Origin: Blastopirellula sp.
GTDB taxonomy: Bacteria; Planctomycetota; Planctomycetia; Pirellulales; Pirellulaceae
Direction of reading: 5' to 3'
Assembly (NCBI GenBank): GCA_002733575.1
Contig: NVWB01000010.1
Coordinates: 1-64,000 of the forward strand
Length of the DNA: 64,000 nucleotides
A program made the position numbers and the translations under genes. Every line of letters begins with the position of its first letter. Position 1 is the stretch's first letter. Positions 10,206 through 19,104 of the stretch are shown here, piece by piece. The notes under the pieces are model-generated. The model was given only the letters and a program-made list of their open reading frames with translations. It ran no database searches and was not told the origin of the DNA.

Positions 10206-10688
10206 CTAATCAAACCATTCCTTTAGAATCTGCTTCGTAGCTTCATCGTCATCATGTAGTATTATATGGTTGAAGGATTTTCCAACAGAGTTTCCTGATG
10301 AGTCATAGATACCCACAAATTGAACATGCAGCTTTCGTTTTTTGTCAGCTAAGTAGGATATGTCCAGCCAATAGTTGGGCGTTAATTCCCAGCTTTCAGA
10401 AGGGATCATGATCAACTCATTTTCTAGACTCCTGTTGGGAAGATCGGCGATTTTCTGATGCATCACAGGTAAATCGCTTAAATTCTCAAAGTCCGGTTTC
10501 CTCTTTAAATCAAGAATATCATGTACTTCCTCAGGACTTGCTCCAATGGGAATCTTGGGAATTCGTACTTGTAGCTCTTGAACAATTGCTGGCCAAGAAT
10601 AATACCACTTCCCAAAACATACCATTAGACAGAGAAGAGTAACCAAGGAAAAAAGAGTTTTCAGATTATATCTTGAGTAATTGAACAT
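10206..10688 (-). CDS. Membrane-anchored small protein, unknown
   Basis: The ATG at 10688 is preferred over an upstream TTG because an AGGGA ribosome site lies six bases before it; this gives 160 residues. The N-terminus, SRYNLKTLFSLVTLLCL, is one hydrophobic anchor preceded by basic residues. It resembles the LRTLF-LVT membrane anchor seen in front of many uncharacterised planctomycete proteins. The rest is presumably extracytoplasmic and of unknown function. The preceding gene (10728-11084) ends 39 nt upstream on the same strand, so co-transcription is likely. Confidence 0.6.
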   Translation of the reverse strand: MFNYSRYNLKTLFSLVTLLCLMVCFGKWYYSWPAIVQELQVRIPKIPIGASPEEVHDILDLKRKPDFENLSDLPVMHQKIADLPNRSLENELIMIPSESWELTPNYWLDISYLADKKRKLHVQFVGIYDSSGNSVGKSFNHIILHDDDEATKQILKEWFD

Positions 10689-10727
10689 CAATTTCCCTTT
10701 AGCGGAGCAGGGTGGATGGAATCTTTA

Positions 10728-11084
10728 TTATCTCACCTGCCAGTCAACATAGACACCTTCTAATTCACACGCTTTACAAGACGCGCCAACGTAGACCCAT
10801 TGAGTGTCAGTGGAATCATCGTAGTATGCTTTGCCAACTCCAATTTCGAAACGATCATTATCGCAGTGGCAGATATTGAAAATCGCTTCTTCAATATACT
10901 GACGACTGTTTTCAAGATCATGTTCGGCCTTGCATTCAAGACAAACAGCATACGCCCCGCCTTCGGTGTCGTCAGAATGGAGATTAAATTCCTTGCCACC
11001 GCAGGCACAGTTAATCGGTTCGTAAGTTGCGATCAGATACCCATTCATCTTTGAGTATCGTTTGATTTCTTGTTCAAGATTCAT
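10728..11084 (-). CDS. Cys-rich, putative zinc-binding small protein (immunity-like)
   Basis: A 118-residue protein, taking the ATG at 11084 over a TTG at 11099. It has paired cysteines: CACGG near residue 24, CLEC near 49, CHC near 72 and CKAC near 105, suggesting two zinc-knuckle-type sites. The layout (MNGYLIA, CxCG, tryptophan-rich C-terminus) reminds me of a widespread family often found in polymorphic-toxin immunity loci; this is from memory and unverified. There is no signal peptide. A toxin gene is not visible next to it. The 127-bp palindrome begins 17 nt upstream of its start. Confidence 0.6.
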   Translation of the reverse strand: MNLEQEIKRYSKMNGYLIATYEPINCACGGKEFNLHSDDTEGGAYAVCLECKAEHDLENSRQYIEEAIFNICHCDNDRFEIGVGKAYYDDSTDTQWVYVGASCKACELEGVYVDWQVR

Positions 11085-11100
11085 TCTTATAACGTCCAAT

Positions 11101-11227
11101 AAAGTGAAGTAGCGTCGATGAATAAAGAAAGCTTCTCACGCGAAGCCTCGAAGAAATTGATCTCACACCTTCTTAGCGGATTCGAGGCTTCGCGTGAGAC
11201 CTTTTATCACAGTCGCTACTTTACTTT
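11101..11227. repeat. Long imperfect palindrome (127 bp)
   Basis: A perfect 19-bp inverted repeat (TCTCACGCGAAGCCTCGAA at 11134-11152 and its complement at 11181-11199) encloses a 28-nt loop. A second paired block, AAAGTGAAGTAGCG at 11101-11114 with CGCTACTTTACTTT at 11214-11227 (13 of 14), closes the outside. The whole can fold into one long hairpin. It fills the gap between two minus-strand genes and overlaps the stop codon of the truncated gene at 11226. It may be a MITE-like element or an unusually long terminator; no other copy was found in the window. Confidence 0.85.
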
Positions 11228-11375
11228 AATTGTTGTAATCTGTTCTATATTTCCAATAACCATAGACTTCATCTGTTGCAGATTCATCAGCATAAATAAG
11301 AATAAAATTCGGCACCTCAGCAGATACATGCTGCGTGGCCAGAGCGAGAAGCAGAAACGTGGCGAGGTATTTCAT
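11226..11375 (-). pseudogene. Sulfatase-like N-terminal fragment (49 codons)
   Basis: The ATG at 11375 opens a 49-residue frame with a convincing signal peptide (MKYLATFLLLALATQHVSA). It is followed by VPNFILIYADE, which closely resembles the start of mature sulfatases (PN-ILI-ADD, first metal-binding acid pair). After about 20 further residues the frame stops inside the 127-bp palindrome. A complete sulfatase would be about 450-500 residues. I infer a sulfatase gene that lost all but its 5' end. The alternative is a genuine small secreted peptide. No downstream sulfatase remnant was recognised. Confidence 0.45.
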
Positions 11376-11546
11376 GGGTTGATCCAGAATGGGAAATTGG
11401 TTTCTCTGAGGATAAGAAAAGGAGATAGGTCTGATCATTGTAAGAGGAAATGAGGCACTTTTCAAATAGAATATGAAACAGCTATCTAGGTTGTAGCTAG
11501 GTGAACAGCAAGAAGAGAGATCACAAATCAAAAAAGAAGCAAGCTG

Positions 11547-12020
11547 TTATGTAGCTCCCCCATTCCAATCATCCAAAGTCATGTACTCTTCCCATTCTCC
11601 CGATTCGTCTAAGCACAGTCGGTGAGACCACTCACCAAGAGAATTCTTCCTTGGAATGAACTGAAGCAATAGTGCCTCTGACGGAAGTTCACTTGCGTAC
11701 TTATGCTCACTCATTCGTTTCCCACAACAATACATTAATAATAGAGCATCAGCTGAAACGCTCTGTCCGTGGTTTACAGAAAGAGTTAAAGATCCAACGA
11801 AAGTTAAGTCAATCGAATTTGAGACAGGTATTCTAATTGAACTTCCAACTGAACTCTGCTTTGCGTCTACCTCGTCGTCGATCTCTAAATGCTCAACATG
11901 AACTGGAAATCCAAGGTGTTTCTCCAAACTGTCATGGAGGACATAAAATAGGTCATTCCAATCTTCAGCAGTTCGACTATTTCCGAATTTTGAGTCCCAG
12001 AATTTATCTTCTATATTCAT
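11547..12020 (-). CDS. Hypothetical protein (157 aa)
   Basis: A 157-residue soluble-looking protein without signal peptide or membrane segment, acidic overall, with a C-terminal WNGGAT tail. I do not recognise a family. Size, composition and neighbourhood (small divergent genes on one strand) resemble SMI1/SUKH-like immunity proteins only in a general way. It is separated from its neighbours by more than 150 nt on each side. Confidence 0.55.
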   Translation of the reverse strand: MNIEDKFWDSKFGNSRTAEDWNDLFYVLHDSLEKHLGFPVHVEHLEIDDEVDAKQSSVGSSIRIPVSNSIDLTFVGSLTLSVNHGQSVSADALLLMYCCGKRMSEHKYASELPSEALLLQFIPRKNSLGEWSHRLCLDESGEWEEYMTLDDWNGGAT

Positions 12021-12162
12021 GTATCACTCTGTTGTCACTGAAGGGGAGGATAGATGTTTTTCTGAATCCCATTTGGTTCATCTGGAAATGTGACTTCAAT
12101 GTATCTTTCTCTCTCAGGCCAGCATGAAGGATTAACATTGCGTCCTCGATATGCTGTTTTTA

Positions 12163-12360
12163 CGCCGGGTACCACTGGCTATCTGCCAGCGTGTGCTGCA
12201 ATTGTTCCCAGGTCATGTAGATTTTAGCACAAGTTGATCCGTTGTGCTTCAATAAATTAAATGGACAAGTTGATGTGAGATTCTCACTGGCAAAATGTCA
12301 GTGCCACACCAGAAGGCCTCTTGGTTGCTATGGGTTTCACCAGTGTCTTCCGGCGACTGA
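12163..12360. repeat. Dispersed repeat R2, copy 1
   Basis: About 200 bp that aligns along its length with 29523-29721. Both begin with a CCACTGGCTAT-TGCCAG hairpin, share a middle block containing TCATGTAGATTTTA and CCGTTGTGCTTCAA, and end with a CTCACTGGCA segment and then a CCTCTTGGT block. It fills most of the 365-nt gap between two minus-strand genes. It is probably a non-autonomous mobile element with small hairpins at both ends. Confidence 0.75.
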
Positions 12361-12385
12361 CCTTTCGGCAGCCAGTCTACGCAAC

Positions 12386-13645
12386 TTATTCCTCGCCCAT
12401 AAAATCAATCGTTATTTTCACGGGCCGATCATCCTTATATTCACAGAACACATCATAGCACCCATCGCCGTGGCCCGTGCTGCTGATGAACATTTTGGGT
12501 GAATCTACTTTGCTGATCGGCAAGAACTCCCACCCTTGATCACTGTCATTAACACGATCAAAACTGTTTTCTGATTGAACATGAAAATGCCTGTAAGAGA
12601 ACTCGGCATATCTGGGTTCGGATAATAGATATTCTTCAATTTCAGCTTCCATCGCTTCTGAAATAGGGCCCTGTACTTCCGCATGAGTTGAATTAACTTG
12701 CACTGCTTCAAGATGGAACCGCTGTTCAAGTTCCCTTAGAAGTAAATCATCTTCTTCCGTAGAGATCACCCCAATCCGTTCCAAATCGGTATCAGACCAG
12801 TGCTCTTCAATATCCACTTCATCTGCCACAACGACTCTAGCGGAGTCGATAGCAAGGTTTCCAATTTTCTTTCTCGGGCTGGTTGGCTCATCTGTGCCGA
12901 TGGCAATCACAAGTCCAGACATCGTTTTTAAGCCTGAAGGGTACTGCAAGAATTTGGCAAAAATAGATACGACATCGGAATTGATATTCGGAATTTCAAT
13001 CGATGGCAGGTCTTGAGGGTCACCTAGGACCAGTGTGCCTGAAGGAACAGGCAAGTCACCCAAGTGGTTTTCTACAGTTGTCGGCGGTCCACCTTCTCTA
13101 GCTTCATGTAACGCGTCGATTAAGTCCATCAATTTATGCCTCGCATTTTTATCTTCTGGGCGAATAAACCGCCCGAGCCAGCCTTGGTTTTCTGATTCGG
13201 ATTGATACTTAATGAATGCCTTTAGACTGGGGAGTAATAACACGAGCAATCCGACTAAGATGAAAAAGCATGAGTAAAGCAAAGGCCGTAAGAATAGTTG
13301 TATCACAAAGTTTAAGAAAAAGTCCGATTGATCAGGCGGCGTGATCATCGCCAGATGAACCATCGCATAAATCAAAGGAGCCAGAGTTTTTCCACCTTGA
13401 TACAGACACACGATTGCCAATGTCCAGCGATGCCTGTAGATTCCTTGCCAAACTGAAATGATTAAGAAAATCGTTAACAATGGCATCACAAGATTCAGTA
13501 TATAGTCGAGGCTCTCCTGCTCACCGATTAATGAGATAACCATCGAAGAGCCGCATTTGAACCCCACGATTGTCATTAAGACCAAGTAAATCCAACGCCC
13601 CCGGCGAACCAATGGTGACAAGATGCGAGTCCTTTGAGAGAGCAA
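12386..13645 (-). CDS. Membrane protein with DUF4241-like C-terminal domain
   Basis: 419 residues. The N-terminal 150 residues contain about four transmembrane helices (near 18-38, 48-68, 75-95 and 115-145). The soluble remainder contains a PSGTLVLGDP motif (about 200) and a C-terminal stretch, STGHGDGCYDVFCEYKDDRP, that resembles DUF4241 proteins, in which a GDG-Y-V pattern precedes a final hydrophobic DF. DUF4241 is often seen in immunity-type loci. A fusion of such a domain to a four-helix membrane module is unusual. The family call is from memory and should be checked by profile search. Confidence 0.55.
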   Translation of the reverse strand: MLSQRTRILSPLVRRGRWIYLVLMTIVGFKCGSSMVISLIGEQESLDYILNLVMPLLTIFLIISVWQGIYRHRWTLAIVCLYQGGKTLAPLIYAMVHLAMITPPDQSDFFLNFVIQLFLRPLLYSCFFILVGLLVLLLPSLKAFIKYQSESENQGWLGRFIRPEDKNARHKLMDLIDALHEAREGGPPTTVENHLGDLPVPSGTLVLGDPQDLPSIEIPNINSDVVSIFAKFLQYPSGLKTMSGLVIAIGTDEPTSPRKKIGNLAIDSARVVVADEVDIEEHWSDTDLERIGVISTEEDDLLLRELEQRFHLEAVQVNSTHAEVQGPISEAMEAEIEEYLLSEPRYAEFSYRHFHVQSENSFDRVNDSDQGWEFLPISKVDSPKMFISSTGHGDGCYDVFCEYKDDRPVKITIDFMGEE

Positions 13646-13693
13646 GAATGAGTGAATTCCGATTGCTTGACTGTATGATCATAGACGGTGTGG

Positions 13694-13780
13694 AATATCG
13701 AATCAACTAAAGAAAAGAATAAACACAGAGGTCACGGAGAGAGTTTGAAGGGATACTTCGTGATCTCTGTGTTTAGAATT
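13694..13780. repeat. Imperfect palindrome of the CACAGAG type
   Basis: GAATAAACACAGAGGTCACGG is mirrored downstream by CGTGATCTCTGTGTTTAGAATTATTC around a short spacer. This makes a hairpin in the 292-nt gap between divergently arranged genes (12386-13645 minus and 13938 plus). Similar CACAGAG/CCACAAAG palindromes are common in intergenic DNA of environmental bacteria. It could also terminate transcription from either side. Confidence 0.6.
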
Positions 13781-13937
13781 ATTCTCGTTTTGGGTATACT
13801 AATCTCTACCGCATAAACTTATGCTCTTGGGGTTCCACTGAGAAAGAGATTGAGAACCGCTAGTGAGGTATAATATGGATTAAATATGAGCATTCCAGTA
13901 ATCTATCTAACCATCTATAAACACTAACAGAGACCAC

Positions 13938-14351
13938 ATGAAAGTATTTCTCAGAAATCTGATCGGGCATAATATCTTTTATGCTCTATTTCTTCCTGTT
14001 TTTATTTTGGCGAATCTGTTTGGCTGGAATGAGATTATTGAACCATTTATTTGGCCTTTGATGACGGTATGTATCTATCTAGCAATTTTATTTAATATCT
14101 ACCTCGAGCGACGATCAGGTGAGCTTGCCTCGAAAAACGAAATCCGAAATTCAACCTATATATTTATCACAGTATTCTGCGGCACAATGATGATAAGCTA
14201 CCTATTGCAAACAACAAAAGAAACTCCTGTAGCTAATCCAAATTTTCTCGATAAACTTTCAGGGGAGGAAAGAAGAGATGTAGAAAAAGGAGCCAATGTT
14301 GTGAATGAACTCATGAGGCAACGGAGTTTGAATAAAGAGACCGAGAACTAG
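13938..14351 (+). CDS. Three-helix membrane protein, unknown
   Basis: 137 residues with three predicted transmembrane helices (about 12-30, 38-57 and 72-92) and a charged, probably cytoplasmic C-terminal tail rich in Glu, Arg and Asn. No family was recognised. It is the only plus-strand gene between 9.6 and 20 kb, and a low-GC upstream stretch with TATAAT-like sequence (near 13868) could serve as promoter. Confidence 0.55.
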   Translation: MKVFLRNLIGHNIFYALFLPVFILANLFGWNEIIEPFIWPLMTVCIYLAILFNIYLERRSGELASKNEIRNSTYIFITVFCGTMMISYLLQTTKETPVANPNFLDKLSGEERRDVEKGANVVNELMRQRSLNKETEN

Positions 14352-14368
14352 TATTCAAACCGCATAAT

Positions 14369-14418
14369 CAGGCGGCTGGCCTAAAAAGACCCTACGAGAG
14401 ATTGACACATCGATTCTT
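14369..14418. repeat. Dispersed repeat R4, copy 1
   Basis: CAGGCGGCTGGCCTAAAAAG followed by CCCTAC and CACATCGATT recurs at 29788-29840 with the same order of blocks. GGCTGGCC is itself nearly palindromic. It sits in the 80-nt gap between the small membrane gene and the end of dnaA. Confidence 0.7.
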
Positions 14419-14431
14419 AACACAGCAGCAT

Positions 14432-15814
14432 CTACAACTGCTTCAACTCGGCTTCGACTTGGCGGATGGCTTCGTTGATGTTGATTGAGAGGTCGGCGAG
14501 TTGGACTGTTTGCGATTGTTGGCTCAACTGGTTGATCTTCTTTTCGGCAGAGATCACCGTGCTGTGGCTTTTGCGGTTGAAGAACGTGCAGATTTCAGAC
14601 AGGGCGGCGCGGGTATGTTTGCGGGCCAGCCACATGGCCAGCATGCGTGGGTGACTTGCTTTGCGAGTGCGGCTGTTGCATTGTAGTAGTTTGGCATCAA
14701 TACCGAACGATTTGCACACGGCCTGTTCGACATCGGCCAAGCGAACCATGGCGGTTCGTTTTTCGATTAAATCGGCCATCGATTGTTCGGCCAACACGCG
14801 AGTGATGCGTTTGCCGGTGGCAACGCTGCTGGCCCAAAGTCGATTGAGTGCGCCAGACACCGCGCGGGCATCGCCGGATAAGTTATCGGCCAACCAGTCG
14901 AGCACATCGGCCTGTACTTCAATGCCGCGTTGCTGGGCCAGTTGTAATGCGTATTGCTTGCGGGTCTCGCGGTCTAATGCTTCGACTTGGCAAACTAATC
15001 CGCCTGAGAACCGAGCGATTAATTCAGGGCCGAGTGCGGTTAAATCGGTGGGGCGTTTGTCGGAACTGAAAACAATTTGACCGCCACGGCGAACAATGGC
15101 GTCAATTGTATGAATCAGTTCAGTCCGGGTAGCTTTCTTTCCGGCGAAGAACTGTACGTCGTCGATGATCAATAGATCAGCATCACGGTACTTGCGGCGG
15201 AAGTTGGCGATACCGGTGCCTTGCAAGGCCGAAAGGAAAAACGTGGTGAACTGTTCAGCCGAAAGATAAACGACACGCTGTGTACGTTTAGTGCGGCGGG
15301 CTTCACAGTAAATGGCTTCCAGCAAATGGGTTTTGCCACAGCCTTGCGGGCCGAACAGAAACAGTGGAGACATTTGACCTGGCTGATTCAATACCATCTT
15401 GGCAGCAGTCACGGCCATGTTATTGCAAGGGCCAGTTACCAGTGTACTGAACTTGGCAAACTGCCGCTTTGGGGCCATGCCTGAGTCAGGTCTTCGTTGT
15501 GGTTTTGCTGGTGCCGCTTGCTTGGTAGCAGTACGATTAGTAGCGTCTGAAGTTTTAGGTATTTCGGCCGATACGCGAAACTGAATCACGACCGGATTAC
15601 TCACGGTGGCCCTTACGGCTTCATCGATTTGAGCACGGAAGTTTTTGCGTAGAAAGTCAAGCGTGACTTGAGAGGTCGCTTCGACATAAAGTTGGTTTTT
15701 GACCAACCGCATCGAAGTGTTCGATTCAAACCAAAGATCGTATCTTTGCTGACCGATTCTGTCTATCAATGCCAATTGTAAGGCAGATAGGATATCAATG
15801 TCGTCCTTGACCAC
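14432..15814 (-). CDS. dnaA: Chromosomal replication initiator DnaA
   Basis: 460 residues, full length for DnaA, the AAA+ initiator that binds DnaA boxes and melts the origin. Domain I covers about 1-80; a linker (domain II) follows to about 115. The AAA+ domain has Walker A GPQGCGKT (155-162), Walker B LLIIDDVQFF and a sensor-2-like GDARAVSGALNRL. The C-terminal helix-turn-helix domain has the DnaA signature in the diverged form NRKSHSTVISAEKKI. The Walker A is less usual than the common GGVGLGKTH. The gene is not next to dnaN or gyrB here. Upstream (15815-16292) are a repeated 14-15-nt motif and one DnaA-box-like site. Confidence 0.93.
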   Translation of the reverse strand: MVKDDIDILSALQLALIDRIGQQRYDLWFESNTSMRLVKNQLYVEATSQVTLDFLRKNFRAQIDEAVRATVSNPVVIQFRVSAEIPKTSDATNRTATKQAAPAKPQRRPDSGMAPKRQFAKFSTLVTGPCNNMAVTAAKMVLNQPGQMSPLFLFGPQGCGKTHLLEAIYCEARRTKRTQRVVYLSAEQFTTFFLSALQGTGIANFRRKYRDADLLIIDDVQFFAGKKATRTELIHTIDAIVRRGGQIVFSSDKRPTDLTALGPELIARFSGGLVCQVEALDRETRKQYALQLAQQRGIEVQADVLDWLADNLSGDARAVSGALNRLWASSVATGKRITRVLAEQSMADLIEKRTAMVRLADVEQAVCKSFGIDAKLLQCNSRTRKASHPRMLAMWLARKHTRAALSEICTFFNRKSHSTVISAEKKINQLSQQSQTVQLADLSININEAIRQVEAELKQL

Positions 15815-15901
15815 GGGCTGACTCTTTCAGCGAAATCACTCATCAGCATGGGTGGTTTGCTAGGGACAGGGGGCAAACGCAGGCTGACGAGATGTCCAAT
15901 T

Positions 15902-15939
15902 AACTTAATGTTCTGATGTTAGAAACTTAATGTTTCTGA
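15902..15939. promoter_or_regulatory. Repeated motif upstream of dnaA
   Basis: AACTTAATGTT(T)CTGA occurs twice in direct orientation (15902-15916 and 15924-15939), and the second copy is part of the inverted repeat AGAAAC-N5-GTTTCT. It lies about 90 nt before the dnaA start codon, a position suited to an operator. The rest of the 478-nt gap (15815-16292) contains one GGTGGATAA (16102-16110), one mismatch from a DnaA box, and nothing else recognised. Confidence 0.45.
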
Positions 15940-16292
15940 GGACGTGATTTTACGCGTGCTAGCAGTGATGTCAAACGACCTAGAGACTGGTTCGGAAAGA
16001 TTTCTATCAGCAGACAGGTGCAAATGCCAACAACTGCTGATTATACCGTAGTTTTGGGCCTGCCGAAGAATGTTAATTTTCTCAAAAGCTGCCGTTGGGG
16101 TGGTGGATAACTTGTTGAAAGATACGAATTGGAAACGGAATCAATGATGCAGTAAAATCTGTAAAGCATTTATATTAAACGACTTGCGTTAATAGCGACT
16201 GTTCCGATAGGAGTCCTGACCATCGACTGCCTGTGTTTTAACATGAAGAACCAAGCATGGGGATTCGGCCTGAGTCACCCAGTCTAGTTCTA

Positions 16293-19034
16293 CTAGCTAT
16301 TTTTGTGATTCTGGGGGATGTTTTTCTGAATTCCGACCCAAATCCCCAGGCAACACAGGGCGAACCAGCAACCAAGGCTGATCGCTCCGCCAGTGTAGAA
16401 TTCCGGGGGATGATAGATCAACCGAACTCGATGCGTGCCTGCGGGTAGCGGGATGCCGTGCATGATGCGGTTGGCCCGGTAGCTGGAGACTGGTTCCCAC
16501 TGAAGTCGGATCGCTCCAATATTGTCTCGCGTGCTCAAAGTCTCAATTTCGGCCTTCCAGGCTGGGTCGTAGAATTCTTGAATCACCAGCACGCCTGGCG
16601 ACTGCAAAGTGGCCTCCAATTGAATCACATCGGCCGCACGTCCAACGATCACCGCTTCCTCTTGCGGGGTCATAGTGCCTTGGGGAACTTCCGGTAGCGT
16701 AATCAGCTCATCCGTTTCTAGCACTACCTGCTGATGAAAGTCTCGAAAGCCATCCGGTGTGAACAACACTTCTTTGGCCCGAGCTTGATAGTCTTGGCGA
16801 TGATTCATGTTGGCCGCTGGAAGTACGTCTGCCTGATGAACAATCCAGGCAGGCGGAAAGACTTGGCTGTCTCTCAGGTAATTGATTTTTGTGTCCGCAA
16901 AGAGCGATTGCGAATCGAGAACTTCATACTGTTCACTCTGTGGTTTAGCACCATCAACAATCCAGTACTCACCGCCCAAGAGACGAATCAGCTCGCGGGT
17001 TTTTCTTTTGCTGTTAGCGGCCTGCCACAGGGTTTCCTGATCAAGATTGGCAATACTATTCACACTGCGGATGTTGCGAACTTTTTGTAGCAAGTGATAT
17101 CGCGGAAACAACGTAGCTTGGTCCCACCGCTGGCCATCGATTTGGCGAGATGCAGACGAGGTCTTCGCAAACTGCGGTGGGTACGAAGTGCTGCGTAGAT
17201 CTCGATACCAGCGGCTAGGTGGGCTGTGTTCTTCTCGCGGAGCCAGTTGGTTCACTTTGCTGGTAAGGTCTATATCGTGGAATTCTCTCGGGCGATACTG
17301 TACAACCCAAGCCGAGGCGATCACCAAGTCAATGGTAACAATTACGATGATCAATGTCGGTAGCATCTTCTGAAGTGCTTCGTGTTTCTTCAGTAGAACA
17401 TACGCGACACCAGTAATGCAAAATGTTTGCAGTATGCCCCACATGCCAGTGGTGATTCCAGCTTCGGGTAACCAAGGGCCGAACAGTGAGTCTGCCGGTT
17501 GAGCCGGGAAAGATTCTACGATTGCGTTTTGAAACAGATACACGGCAGCCAACATCACGGCACTCACCACGCAAGTGATTGCAGTTAACCAGCGCAGGCG
17601 AACAAACTGGTTTTCGGCTTCTTTGTCCCAGCCATACGCGGCCAATAAACTGGCGGCGAGTGCAAACAGGCTCCACAGTTTGGCCGGATACCGAAACTGA
17701 ACATACTTCGGCAAAGCCGCGGTCATTAACCAATACAGGCCACCAAATGGTTGGCCGATTGATAGGTCGTCGACGTTCCAGAGCCCAGTGCTGTAGCCGA
17801 TTTCGATGTAGAGCCAGCCGAGACCATACCAACCGAGTGAAGCGAGCAGTGCGAGAACGACGATCCACGAGAGCCAACGGGCAATGCTGCTGGTGTATTT
17901 TTTCCGGAAGCCCAACGCCGAAGCGATGAGCAGTAGCGGAATAATTCCGGCATACAATGTTGGCGACCAGACACGACCAGAGGCCGGAATCGCTTGTGCC
18001 CAACGTTGATTCTCAGGATACATTTGGCCATAGAAGTTGGGCCAGATGAGTTCGGCCCAGCGCCAGGGGCCAACGCTGAATTCGTACAGCTGTCGTTCAT
18101 GCGTTCCGGCTGCCGGTTTGCCGGCGAGTGTCGCTAAATGGTCTTCATTATCTCTATCTGACGAATCACCAAGGTACTCGTACACATTCCGAGGTTGGTC
18201 AAAATGCGAACGCGTGGAATGTTGCGACCAGCTTAGTGATGGCCCGATTTGAATTGCCGAAAGACCGAGTGCCAAAACGATAGAGAGCCCCAGCAGGCCA
18301 ACTCGCTTGAACAAATTGGGAGATGGAGTTGCACTCGATTCTTCTTCTGCCGATTCATTGGCGTTTGATTTCTGAAATGTGATCAGCATTCCATAAACCA
18401 CCGCCAACAGCACGCAGTGATAGGCCATTTGTGGATCGCCGCCGAGTACCATCATCGCCAACACCATGGCAAACCCAATCGCAGATTTCCAACAACCGGA
18501 GTTCAACATTCGCTGGGCAGTCAGCAACGCCAGCGGCAACCAGGCACAACCGATCAGGAAAACTACATTCGCATGTTGGCATAACACATAGCCACCAAAC
18601 GCATAGCTGACCGCCGCAATAGTGCTGGCGGTGGTACTACGCTGCCAATTTTTTGCCGTGTAATAAGCGGCCCCAAACGCCAGCAGATAGTGCAGCACAA
18701 TGTACAGTCGATAGGCTAACGCAAAGGAAATAGGCAAACAAAAAATCAACTTACCTGGATAGAACACGCTGGAAGTGGCATCGGCCAAGATCGGAGTGCC
18801 GAGGCCATCGTACTGGCTCCAAAGTGGAACTGTGCCCGAGGCCCATTGATCTTGGATCAATTGAAACAGCGGAAAGTAATAATGGGCCGCATCACGAAAG
18901 ACAAAGTTCGACGGGCCAACCAGCGTACGCCCGAAATACCAAAGGAAGATGGTAAGGAAACAGACAGCCGGTAGCCAAAGTTGCGTTTTGGACTTCACAC
19001 AAACAACCAACAAGGTGGAGCGAGAGAAAAACAA
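16293..19034 (-). CDS. YfhO-like polytopic membrane protein
   Basis: 913 residues. The N-terminal and central parts contain about a dozen transmembrane helices, and the first periplasmic loop carries the FRDAAHYYFPLF...WNPY-like region typical of YfhO/GT-C-like proteins. A last helix is near 885-905, followed by a short basic tail. The C-terminal soluble part (about 600-880) is beta-rich and includes PGVLVIQEFYDPAWKAE, as in YfhO proteins. Relatives are implicated in envelope glycosylation (in Gram-positives, lipoteichoic acid glycosylation), but the substrate here is unknown. The start is uncertain: TTG at 19034, or a GTG 12 codons later, neither with a good ribosome site. Confidence 0.75.
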   Translation of the reverse strand: MFFSRSTLLVVCVKSKTQLWLPAVCFLTIFLWYFGRTLVGPSNFVFRDAAHYYFPLFQLIQDQWASGTVPLWSQYDGLGTPILADATSSVFYPGKLIFCLPISFALAYRLYIVLHYLLAFGAAYYTAKNWQRSTTASTIAAVSYAFGGYVLCQHANVVFLIGCAWLPLALLTAQRMLNSGCWKSAIGFAMVLAMMVLGGDPQMAYHCVLLAVVYGMLITFQKSNANESAEEESSATPSPNLFKRVGLLGLSIVLALGLSAIQIGPSLSWSQHSTRSHFDQPRNVYEYLGDSSDRDNEDHLATLAGKPAAGTHERQLYEFSVGPWRWAELIWPNFYGQMYPENQRWAQAIPASGRVWSPTLYAGIIPLLLIASALGFRKKYTSSIARWLSWIVVLALLASLGWYGLGWLYIEIGYSTGLWNVDDLSIGQPFGGLYWLMTAALPKYVQFRYPAKLWSLFALAASLLAAYGWDKEAENQFVRLRWLTAITCVVSAVMLAAVYLFQNAIVESFPAQPADSLFGPWLPEAGITTGMWGILQTFCITGVAYVLLKKHEALQKMLPTLIIVIVTIDLVIASAWVVQYRPREFHDIDLTSKVNQLAPREEHSPPSRWYRDLRSTSYPPQFAKTSSASRQIDGQRWDQATLFPRYHLLQKVRNIRSVNSIANLDQETLWQAANSKRKTRELIRLLGGEYWIVDGAKPQSEQYEVLDSQSLFADTKINYLRDSQVFPPAWIVHQADVLPAANMNHRQDYQARAKEVLFTPDGFRDFHQQVVLETDELITLPEVPQGTMTPQEEAVIVGRAADVIQLEATLQSPGVLVIQEFYDPAWKAEIETLSTRDNIGAIRLQWEPVSSYRANRIMHGIPLPAGTHRVRLIYHPPEFYTGGAISLGCWFALCCLGIWVGIQKNIPQNHKNS

Positions 19035-19104
19035 GTTACTTGTGCATCATAACATGAACTGCACCGGTAGCCCATTACTTTGTGTCATTGGCCAGCAGAA
19101 TTTG

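Noticed and set aside
15815-16292. oriC next to dnaA
   Set aside because: Only one near-match to a DnaA box was found and no AT-rich repeats; dnaN is absent.
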